This document shows positions 1 through 4,472 of a stretch of DNA of 7,171 nucleotides, piece by piece. Origin of the DNA: Candidatus Fischerbacteria bacterium RBG_13_37_8 (GTDB taxonomy: Bacteria > Acidobacteriota > HRBIN11 > MFGW01); assembly GCA_001780385.1 (NCBI GenBank), contig MFGW01000189.1, forward strand, positions 19,811 to 26,981, given 5' to 3'. A program made the translations under genes and the position numbers. The stretch's first letter is position 1. Each line of letters begins with the position of its first letter. The notes below the pieces were generated by a model. That model searched no databases. It saw nothing but the letters and a program-made list of their open reading frames with translations, and was not told the origin of the DNA.

Positions 1-78
1 TACCTCTATTTTATTAGCTTTCATATTCACTTTTACGCCTTGTGGTATCAAGATTGGTTTTTTACCTATTCGTGACAT
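1..78 (-). CDS. rplF: 50S ribosomal protein L6, N-terminal fragment (3' end outside window)
   Basis: Only the first 26 codons lie in the window, and the frame stays open to base 1. The translation begins MSRIGKKPILIPQGVKVNM, which matches the conserved start of bacterial L6 (MSRIGKKPI.IP.GV.V). L6 binds 23S rRNA near the factor-binding region of the large subunit. The ATG at 78 is preceded by a GAGG core about 6 bases upstream. The gene follows rpsH by 20 bases, which is the expected spc-operon order. The identification rests on a short but very characteristic N terminus plus its position. Confidence 0.93.
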   Translation of the reverse strand, partial: MSRIGKKPILIPQGVKVNMKANKIEV

Positions 79-98
79 AAACCACCTCTATTCTTATA

Positions 99-497
99 TT
101 ACCAAATATAACAGAGCAATTCTCCGCCTATTTTCAATCGTCTTGCTTGTTCACCGGTAATCACACCTTTTGAAGTGCTTATAATGCAAATACCTAATCC
201 TCGTTTTATTTTAGGTATCTTTGAATATTTGCAATATACCCTTTTGCTCGGTTTGCTGATGCGTTTAATTTCGCGGATTAACCTTTCATTATTAGGTCCA
301 TATTTCAACGTTATCACTATAAAACCTTGTTTTCCGTCTTCTTCGTATTTGAAATTTTCAATATATCCTTCTTCTTTTAATATTTTCGTAATCTCAAGTT
401 TCATCTGTGATGCTGGTATTCTTTGTTTCTCTTTTTTTACTGTAATTGCATTTTTTATACATACTAAATAATTTGCTATCGGATCAGTTACTGGCAT
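99..497 (-). CDS. rpsH: 30S ribosomal protein S8
   Basis: 132 residues, the usual length for bacterial S8. It starts MPVTDPIANYL, matching the family's M..TDPIA...R/I.NA opening. It ends with the diagnostic C-terminal block: GLGICIISTSKG at about 100-111, ITGEQAR at 113-119 and GGELLCYIW at the terminus. The STSKG loop contacts helix 21 of 16S rRNA in the central domain. S8 is a primary-binding assembly protein, and in E. coli it also represses the spc operon by binding its mRNA at the rplX-rplE junction. Here that junction holds hairpins (1381-1440), so feedback is plausible but unproven. The ATG at 497 has a GAGGT site 7 bases upstream that overlaps the rpsN stop codon; the intergenic gap is 10 bases. 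Confidence 0.98.
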   Translation of the reverse strand: MPVTDPIANYLVCIKNAITVKKEKQRIPASQMKLEITKILKEEGYIENFKYEEDGKQGFIVITLKYGPNNERLIREIKRISKPSKRVYCKYSKIPKIKRGLGICIISTSKGVITGEQARRLKIGGELLCYIW

Positions 498-507
498 AAT
501 TATTACC

Positions 508-693
508 TCACCAACTTGCTTTTTTTACGCCGGGTATTTGCCCTTCCAATGCTAATTTCCGGAAACATAACCGGCACATTTTGAACTTCCTGAGATAAGC
601 ACGCGGTCGTCCACATAATGCACAACGATTTCTATATCGTATTTTATATTTAAGTTTTTTCTGCATTTTTACCATTGCTGCTATTGTTGCCAT
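508..693 (-). CDS. rpsN: 30S ribosomal protein S14, zinc-binding (C+) type
   Basis: 61 residues, the length of the short zinc form of S14 (the zinc-free form is about 100). Four cysteines, C24 and C27 (CALC) and C40 and C43 (CRLC), form the expected CxxC-x12-CxxC zinc site. The flanking sequence GRPRAYLRKFKMCRLCFRKLA is family-typical, and the protein ends GQIPGVKKASW as usual. S14 binds the 3' major (head) domain of 16S rRNA next to S3, S10 and S19. The ATG at 693 has a near-perfect AGGAGG 5 bases upstream. The gene lies 11 bases after rplE. No zinc-free copy is in the window, so I cannot say whether zinc-responsive paralog switching exists. Confidence 0.98.
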   Translation of the reverse strand: MATIAAMVKMQKKLKYKIRYRNRCALCGRPRAYLRKFKMCRLCFRKLALEGQIPGVKKASW

Positions 694-704
694 TTCTGCC
701 TCCT

Positions 705-1361
705 TTATGATTCTCTAAAGGGAAACCCTATTAATTTTAACAATTCCCTTGCTTGCATATTATCCTTTGCTGTTGTTACTACTGTTAAATTCATTCCTCG
801 CAATTTATCAACTTTGTTATAATCAATTTCAGGAAATATCAATTGATCAGTAATTCCCATAGTATAATTACCGCGACCATCAAAGGAATTAGGAGATAAT
901 CCTCGAAAATCTCTTAAACGTGGTAACACAACATTGATGAACCTGTCAAGAAATTCATACATCATGGCTCCTCGTAAAGTAACTGCTATTCCTATTGGCA
1001 TTCCTCTTCTGATTTTAAATGCTGATATTGCTTTCGTTGCTCTTCTCAGGGAAGCTCTCTGTCCTGTTATTAATCCTAATTCATCAATTCCAATATCAAT
1101 AACTTTAATATTTTTAACTGCTTCTCCTAATCCCATATTTATTACTACTTTCTCTAACTTCGGCACTGCCATTTTATTCTTATATCCATATTTTTCCATT
1201 AACTGCGGTACAATTACTTCCTGGTACATTTTTTTTAGCCGTATAAAATAATACAATCCTTCTTGCGTCGGTATTTCTTTCACTTCAGCAGTTACTTTTT
1301 CCTTTCCTGCTTTTTTCTTTTTAGGTTCTGTTTGCTCCGTATCCTTTGTCTTTTTTGGCAT
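705..1361 (-). CDS. rplE: 50S ribosomal protein L5 with an N-terminal charged extension
   Basis: L5 binds 5S rRNA and helix 84 of 23S rRNA in the central protuberance. From the chosen start the protein is 218 residues. The canonical L5 core begins near residue 41 (RLKKMYQEVIVPQLMEKYGYKN) and continues through VPKLEKVVINMGLGEA, the ITGQ/ATKAISAFKIRRGMPIG block, LPRLRDFRG, and the C-terminal LLKLIGFPFR. The core is therefore about 178 residues, the normal family length. The first 40 residues are extra, lysine/glutamate/threonine-rich and probably disordered. The longest open frame starts at a TTG at 1385, but I chose ATG 1361: an AGGAGA lies 9 bases upstream of it, inside the longer version. 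The gene follows rplX after 97 bases that contain two hairpins. Confidence 0.95.
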   Translation of the reverse strand: MPKKTKDTEQTEPKKKKAGKEKVTAEVKEIPTQEGLYYFIRLKKMYQEVIVPQLMEKYGYKNKMAVPKLEKVVINMGLGEAVKNIKVIDIGIDELGLITGQRASLRRATKAISAFKIRRGMPIGIAVTLRGAMMYEFLDRFINVVLPRLRDFRGLSPNSFDGRGNYTMGITDQLIFPEIDYNKVDKLRGMNLTVVTTAKDNMQARELLKLIGFPFRES

Positions 1362-1371
1362 ATCCTCTGTT

Positions 1372-1376
1372 CTCCT
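1372..1376 (-). promoter_or_regulatory. Shine-Dalgarno site that fixes the rplE start
   Basis: AGGAG on the minus strand lies 10 bases before ATG 1361. The in-frame TTG at 1385 is upstream of this site and has no comparable one of its own. This favours the 218-residue L5 over a 226-residue version. The site begins only 4 bases after the 3' arm of the hairpin at 1381-1403, so that hairpin could influence its accessibility. Confidence 0.75.
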
Positions 1377-1380
1377 AATT

Positions 1381-1403
1381 TGCAATGATCACTTATCATT
1401 ACA
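1381..1403 (-). promoter_or_regulatory. RNA hairpin immediately upstream of the rplE ribosome binding site
   Basis: In the transcript the 5' arm TGTAATGAT (1403-1395) pairs with the 3' arm ATCATTGCA (1389-1381) across the 5-base loop AAGTG. This makes 9 base pairs including one G-U wobble. It lies in the rplX-rplE spacer, 4 bases before the rplE AGGAG. No T-run follows it, so it is not an intrinsic terminator. A role in controlling rplE translation is inferred from position only. The ATCATT of its 3' arm is repeated at 1433-1428 in the preceding hairpin, so AATGAT (1400-1395) has two possible partners. Confidence 0.45.
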
Positions 1404-1440
1404 GCATCTCTTCACTGTGTCAGTATAAATGATGAGATGC
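1404..1440 (-). promoter_or_regulatory. Stem-loop in the rplX-rplE spacer, candidate S8 autoregulatory site
   Basis: The outer stem is a perfect 7-base-pair match, GCATCTC (1440-1434) with GAGATGC (1410-1404). Inside it, ACTG (1424-1421) pairs with CAGT (1417-1414) around ACA. This leaves an asymmetric internal loop of 9 bases on one side and 3 (GAA) on the other. Known background: in E. coli the S8 protein represses the spc operon by binding an mRNA structure at the rplX-rplE junction that mimics helix 21 of 16S rRNA and has an asymmetric internal loop. Position and general shape agree. I cannot show that the S8 recognition nucleotides are present. Confidence 0.4.
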
Positions 1441-1458
1441 ATTGTTAATTTCATAGTT

Positions 1459-1776
1459 TTACACTACTCCCCCGCATTTTCTACAGATTCTCACTTTGCT
1501 ACCATCTTCTAAAAATTTTTTTCCTATTCTTACTGGTTCCTTGCATTCCGGACAGATAATTTTTACATTCGATGCATGTATCGGTGCTTCTTTTTCCAAT
1601 ACTCCCGCTTTAATTTGTTTCCGTGGATTGGCTTTTGTATGTCTTTTTACTAAATTAATTCTTTCCACTATCAGACGTTCTTTTTCCGGAAATACCTTCA
1701 ACACTTTTCCTGTTTTGCCTCCATCTTTACCAGAAAGTATTTTCACCTGATCATTTTTTTTCACGAATAATTTCAT
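1459..1776 (-). CDS. rplX: 50S ribosomal protein L24 with C-terminal zinc ribbon
   Basis: 105 residues, the usual length. The N-terminal KOW domain is clear (KKNDQVKILSGKDGGKTGKVLKV, about residues 6-28), followed by the conserved VERINLVKRHTKANP segment and the EAPIHASNV block near 63-71. L24 binds the 5' region of 23S rRNA and initiates assembly of the large subunit. The C-terminal third carries CPEC (C75, C78) and CRKC (C98, C101), the four-cysteine zinc form. The ATG at 1776 overlaps the stop of an upstream 27-codon frame as ATGA, and an AGGA lies about 9 bases before it. The distance to the rplN stop is 88 bases, longer than most gaps here. Confidence 0.97.
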   Translation of the reverse strand: MKLFVKKNDQVKILSGKDGGKTGKVLKVFPEKERLIVERINLVKRHTKANPRKQIKAGVLEKEAPIHASNVKIICPECKEPVRIGKKFLEDGSKVRICRKCGGVV

Positions 1777-1856
1777 AATTCTTTTTCCTTTCCACTCATT
1801 TCCTGCATCTTGTAAATTGAGTTAAAAGTGGTCATTAACAGATTATTATCCATCAT
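1773..1856 (-). CDS. Possible 27-codon small protein or coupling ORF between rplN and rplX
   Basis: I do not recognise this peptide. The frame opens with two tandem ATGs (1856 and 1853), begins MMDNNLLMTTF, ends SGKEKEL, and stops in a TGA that overlaps the rplX start as ATGA. It fills nearly all of the 88-base spacer. It starts 8 bases after the rplN stop, and a GGTGA overlapping that stop is a weak Shine-Dalgarno candidate. The peptide is polar with a charged tail, with no membrane segment, cysteine pair or known motif. The ATGA junction copies the coupling seen at rpsJ/rplC, rplD/rplW and rpsQ/rplN, which argues for translation. A chance frame in a short AT-rich gap remains quite possible. 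It could act as a coupling ORF that carries ribosomes to rplX rather than as a functional peptide. Confidence 0.3.
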   Translation of the reverse strand: MMDNNLLMTTFNSIYKMQEMSGKEKEL

Positions 1857-1864
1857 ATTCTCTG

Positions 1865-2236
1865 TCACCAAACTTCCGGGGCTAAAGATATTATTTTTAA
1901 AAAATTTTTTTCCCTTAATTCTCGTGCTACGGGACCAAACACACGTGTTCCGACAGGATTATTTGTTGCCGGATCAATTAACACTGCTGCATTATCATCA
2001 AATCTTATATAGGTACCATCATCTCTTCTTAATTCTTTTCTCGTTCTTACAACTACTGCTTTTACTACCGAACCTTTTTTTTGTTTACTCTCTGGATCTG
2101 CTTCTTTGATTGAAGCTGTTATGACATCGCCTATTTCTGCTATATTACCCGTAGAACCCCCTACCGGTAATATACATGATATTCTCCTTGCTCCAGAATT
2201 ATCTGCAACATTTAATAATGTTCTCATTTTAATCAT
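1865..2236 (-). CDS. rplN: 50S ribosomal protein L14
   Basis: 123 residues, essentially the standard 122. It starts MIKMRTLLNVADNSGAR, the L14 hallmark, and contains GDVITASIKEA, KGSVVKAVVVRTRKE, DGTYIRFDDNAAVLID and GTRVFGPVARELREKNFLKIISLAPEVW, all in family order. L14 sits at the subunit interface, contacts L19 and forms bridges to 16S rRNA. The ATG at 2236 overlaps the rpsQ stop as ATGA, indicating translational coupling. Only one position in the GTRVFGPVAREL block region departs noticeably from consensus (NNPVGTR in place of the more usual PRGTR). Confidence 0.98.
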   Translation of the reverse strand: MIKMRTLLNVADNSGARRISCILPVGGSTGNIAEIGDVITASIKEADPESKQKKGSVVKAVVVRTRKELRRDDGTYIRFDDNAAVLIDPATNNPVGTRVFGPVARELREKNFLKIISLAPEVW

Positions 2237-2499
2237 AGCTGTTCACCTTCACGCAATATTTTAACTACACGCCATCGTTTCAACTTACTTAAGGGACGCG
2301 TTTCCATTAATAATACTTTATCCCCTATTAAGCATTTATTTTCTTCATCATGAGCATATACCACTGAACGCTGCAACACTCTCTTCTCAAAAAAAGAATG
2401 TTTCTTATGCTCTTTCACTTCTACTACTATGGTTTTAGACATCTTATTTTTTAGAACCACGCCGCGCAATTTTTTTCTATTTCCTCTTTTCGTCTTCAT
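2233..2499 (-). CDS. rpsQ: 30S ribosomal protein S17
   Basis: 88 residues, normal for bacterial S17. It begins MKTKRGNRKKLRGVVLKNKMSKTIVV, matching the family's R....G.VVS.KM.KT..V. It carries the OB-fold signature AHDEENKCLIGDKVLLMETRPLSKLKRWRVV at about 49-79. S17 is a primary binder of the 5' domain of 16S rRNA. The start at ATG 2499 is well supported by AGGAG 6 bases upstream. That start lies inside rpmC, giving a 23-base overlap in another frame. The usual HPLYGK motif reads HSFFEK (34-39), a modest divergence. Confidence 0.98.
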   Translation of the reverse strand: MKTKRGNRKKLRGVVLKNKMSKTIVVEVKEHKKHSFFEKRVLQRSVVYAHDEENKCLIGDKVLLMETRPLSKLKRWRVVKILREGEQL

Positions 2500-2698
2500 C
2501 TGTCACTCCTTGTCTTTTTTTCTCATTGATAACTGTTAACACGCGTGCAATATCTTTTCGTGTTTTATTAATCTTTTCGACATCATCAAGCTGTTTTAAA
2601 GCATTTTTTCTTCGCAAATGAAATAATTCTTCTCTTAAATCTTTTTCTTTGATAAAAAGTTCATTAAGTGATAATTCTTTTAGCATTGAAGCTTTCAT
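2477..2698 (-). CDS. rpmC: 50S ribosomal protein L29
   Basis: 73 residues, slightly long for L29 (commonly 60-70). The two-helix pattern is clear: LKELSLNEL, then LREELFHLRRKNALKQLDDVEKINKTRKDIARVLTVINEKK, where LF.LR....QL and I...RKDIAR..T are the diagnostic residues. L29 lies next to L23 at the polypeptide exit tunnel. The start at ATG 2698 has GAGG 8 bases upstream that overlaps the rplP stop; a second methionine at residue 5 has no such site. The acidic/basic tail after residue 62 (RQGVTDEDEKRK) is beyond the usual end, and its coding sequence overlaps the start of rpsQ by 23 bases. Confidence 0.96.
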   Translation of the reverse strand: MKASMLKELSLNELFIKEKDLREELFHLRRKNALKQLDDVEKINKTRKDIARVLTVINEKKRQGVTDEDEKRK

Positions 2699-2708
2699 GA
2701 AAAAACCC

Positions 2709-3119
2709 TCATAAATTTCTACTAACTATTGATGTTTTGCAAGGTAATTTATAGGCAGCTAATTTCAGAGCTTCCCTCGCAAGTGTCCCGTTGACACCGC
2801 CTATTTCAAAAATAATTCTACCTGGTTTTACAACAGCGACATATCCAACACGAGGACCTTTTCCTTTTCCCATTCGAGTTTCTGCTGGTTTTTTTGTATA
2901 GGCTTTATCAGGAAAAATTCTTATCCAAATTTTGCCGCCTCTTTTCACATGTCTGGTAATTGCAATTCTCGCTGCTTCTATTTGCTGTGCGGTTATCCAG
3001 AATGGTTCAAGTGTTTTCAAACCAAAATCACCAAAGGCGAGAGTGGAACCTCTTGTCGCTTTGCCTTTCATCCGGCCTCTTTGATGTTTGAGATATTTAA
3101 CTTTCTTTGGTTGCAGCAT
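2709..3119 (-). CDS. rplP: 50S ribosomal protein L16
   Basis: 136 residues, the standard length. It starts MLQPKKVKYLKHQRGRMKGKATRG and contains LEPFWITAQQIEAARIAITRHVKRGGKIWIRIFPDK and ETRMGKGKG (R82 in the position of the arginine that is hydroxylated in E. coli). The last part, GRIIFEIGGV...AREALKLAAYKLPCKT, is also canonical. L16 contacts 5S and 23S rRNA and helps position A-site tRNA and assemble the peptidyl transferase centre. The ATG at 3119 has AAGGAG 5 bases upstream. The 39-base gap after rpsC is larger than most in this operon and contains only an 8-codon frame and a weak short hairpin. Confidence 0.98.
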   Translation of the reverse strand: MLQPKKVKYLKHQRGRMKGKATRGSTLAFGDFGLKTLEPFWITAQQIEAARIAITRHVKRGGKIWIRIFPDKAYTKKPAETRMGKGKGPRVGYVAVVKPGRIIFEIGGVNGTLAREALKLAAYKLPCKTSIVSRNL

Positions 3120-3158
3120 AGTAACTCCTTCTACGCATTGGGAAGCTGGTAGCTCATT

Positions 3159-3794
3159 CTAAATGTCATAAGACAGCCTACTTCCTTTATTAATCCACAC
3201 TTTTACTCCAATAACACCGTAGGTAGTACGTGCTTCAGCAAATCCATAATCGATATCAGCTTTTAAAGTATGCAGGGGTAATCTACCAAACAAATACCAT
3301 TCGGCACGTGCAATTTCTACTCCATTCAACCTGCCTTTGCAACGTATTTTTATACCTTCTGCACCCAATCGTAATGCACTTTCAACTGCTCTTCTCATCG
3401 CTCTTCTGAATGCTACGCGTTTTTCCAATTGAAGAGCCACGTTCTCGGCAACAATTTGTGCATCCAATTCAGGCTTGGGAAGCTCTATCACGTTAATGAA
3501 TACTTCTTTTTGCGTTTGTTTTTCAAATTTCTTTTTCATATCACTAACGTAAGCACCCTTTGGTCCTATCACGAGCACCGGTCGTACTGCTTTTATAAAT
3601 ATCCTGATTTTATTTGCAAGTCTTTCTATTTCGATGGATGATATTCCAGAATGATAGAACTCTTTCTTTATAGCTTTTCTGATTGCAAAATCCTGCAACA
3701 AATAAGCACCGTATTCCTTCTTTGCAAACCAGCGAGAATACCATGTTCTGTTAAAACCTAATCTATAACCGTAAGGATGGACTTTCTGTCCCAA
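3159..3794 (-). CDS. rpsC: 30S ribosomal protein S3
   Basis: 211 residues. It opens MGQKVHPYGYRLGFNRTWYSRWFA. It has the type-2 KH domain with a GPKG loop (77-80, where E. coli has GKKG), then PELDAQIVAENVALQLEKRVAFRRAMRRAVESALRLGAEGIKI and the C-terminal EWYLFGRLPLHTLKADIDYGFAEARTTYGVIGVKVWINKG. It ends soon after WINKG, so it lacks the longer basic tail found in many S3 proteins. S3 lies in the head of the small subunit at the mRNA entry tunnel and participates in helicase activity there. The initiator is TTG at 3794, supported by GGAGG 6 bases upstream and by the exact match of MGQKVHP to the family start. Confidence 0.98.
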   Translation of the reverse strand: MGQKVHPYGYRLGFNRTWYSRWFAKKEYGAYLLQDFAIRKAIKKEFYHSGISSIEIERLANKIRIFIKAVRPVLVIGPKGAYVSDMKKKFEKQTQKEVFINVIELPKPELDAQIVAENVALQLEKRVAFRRAMRRAVESALRLGAEGIKIRCKGRLNGVEIARAEWYLFGRLPLHTLKADIDYGFAEARTTYGVIGVKVWINKGSRLSYDI

Positions 3795-3800
3795 ATTAAA

Positions 3801-3805
3801 CCTCC
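3801..3805 (-). promoter_or_regulatory. Shine-Dalgarno site for the TTG start of rpsC
   Basis: GGAGG on the minus strand, 6 bases before TTG 3794, in the 15-base gap after the rplV stop. There is no in-frame ATG near the conserved N terminus, so this site is what identifies the non-ATG start. Confidence 0.85.
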
Positions 3806-3809
3806 AGTT

Positions 3810-4157
3810 TTATGTCTTTGATAAAAAAACGGATAAATGTGCATGATGTCTTCTGAATCGAAATACCCTTCCCATCGTTCCTGCTCTGAAGCGTTTCCAC
3901 ACTTTTGTCGGTCCTACATCTACAAATATTTTTGAAATGATCAGATTATCTACATCCAGATTCGATTCCTTATTCCGTGCATTCGCTGCTGCTGATAAAA
4001 TTGCTTTTTCCACAATGCGAGCTCCTTTTTTATTCGTATTCCGCAATATTTGAACAGCCGTAAACACTTCCATTCCTCGTACCATATCCGCTACCAATCG
4101 AGCTTTTCGCGGAGATATTCGTACATATTTTATGATTGCTTTACTTACCGTTTCCAT
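3810..4157 (-). CDS. rplV: 50S ribosomal protein L22
   Basis: 115 residues from the chosen ATG; the family is usually about 110. It shows AIIKYVRISPRKARLVADMVRG (7-28), the AVQILRNTNKKGARIVEKAILSAAANA block (34-60), a DVDNLIISKIFVDVGPT segment, and the WKRFRAGTMGR segment of the long hairpin that reaches into the exit tunnel wall. The final strand reads FRFRRHHAHLSVFL, where RI.KRTSHITVVV is common, so the C terminus is rather divergent. The start is ambiguous: GTG 4166 (AGGA 8 bases upstream) would add MSI, while ATG 4157 has AGGAAG 8 bases upstream. I prefer the ATG because L22 proteins typically begin ME. The rpsS stop lies 12 bases before this ATG. Confidence 0.95.
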   Translation of the reverse strand: METVSKAIIKYVRISPRKARLVADMVRGMEVFTAVQILRNTNKKGARIVEKAILSAAANARNKESNLDVDNLIISKIFVDVGPTKVWKRFRAGTMGRVFRFRRHHAHLSVFLSKT

Positions 4158-4169
4158 TATGCTCACTTC

Positions 4170-4457
4170 CTATTTCCTGAGTTTAAGTGTTTTATCTGAT
4201 TTCGTAGGATGTCCTCTAAACGTTCTTGTGGCAGCAAATTCACCTAATTTATGTCCGACCATATTCTCTACCACATATACTGGTATAAATATTTTTCCAT
4301 TGTGCACACCTATTGTGTGACCAACCATATCAGGAGTAATGGTTGATCTGCGAGACCATGTCTTTATTATCTGTTTTTTACCTGTTTTATTTAATTCATT
4401 TATCCTATTTAATAAAGCAGTATCAATAAAAGCTCCCTTTTTGATTGAACGCGGCAT
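4170..4457 (-). CDS. rpsS: 30S ribosomal protein S19
   Basis: 95 residues, within the normal range of about 90-95. It starts MPRSIKKGAFIDTALL and carries the strongly conserved KTWSRRSTITPDMVGHTIGVHNGK (32-55), FIPVYVVENMVGHKLGEFA and TRTFRGHP. S19 binds the head of 16S rRNA with S13 and contacts the B1 intersubunit bridges. A GTG at 4460 is in frame directly before the chosen ATG. AAGGAG lies 7 bases from the ATG but only 4 from the GTG, and the family begins at MPRS/MARS, so ATG 4457 is preferred. It follows rplB by about 15 bases. Confidence 0.97.
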   Translation of the reverse strand: MPRSIKKGAFIDTALLNRINELNKTGKKQIIKTWSRRSTITPDMVGHTIGVHNGKIFIPVYVVENMVGHKLGEFAATRTFRGHPTKSDKTLKLRK

Positions 4458-4464
4458 CACATTT

Positions 4465-4470
4465 CTCCTT
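4465..4470 (-). promoter_or_regulatory. Shine-Dalgarno site that fixes the rpsS start
   Basis: AAGGAG on the minus strand with 7 bases to ATG 4457 and 4 bases to the in-frame GTG 4460. The spacing favours the ATG. Confidence 0.75.
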
Positions 4471-4472
4471 TT

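Noticed and set aside
1421..1426. TATACT on the minus strand, resembling a -10 box for an internal promoter upstream of rplE.
   Set aside because: No reasonable -35 element lies 16-18 bases upstream, and -10-like strings are frequent in AT-rich spacers.
1381..1440. The rplX-rplE hairpins as an intrinsic terminator between two transcription units.
   Set aside because: The stems are AT-rich and not followed by a T-run on the minus strand; the downstream genes are the normal continuation of the operon.
1389..1454. A 21-codon minus-strand frame starting MKLTMHLIIY in the rplX-rplE spacer.
   Set aside because: The nearest GGAG is 12 bases upstream, which is too far. The frame does not reach the rplE start, and it runs through both hairpins. 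Chance is the simpler explanation.
1846..1851. GATAAT on the minus strand, a possible -10 box upstream of rplX.
   Set aside because: No matching -35 hexamer at normal spacing; it also lies inside the 27-codon frame.
3131..3157. An 8-codon minus-strand frame (MSYQLPNA) between rpsC and rplP, plus a short AGCT/AGCT hairpin inside it.
   Set aside because: Too short to support, with no ribosome binding site, and the hairpin is only 4-5 base pairs.
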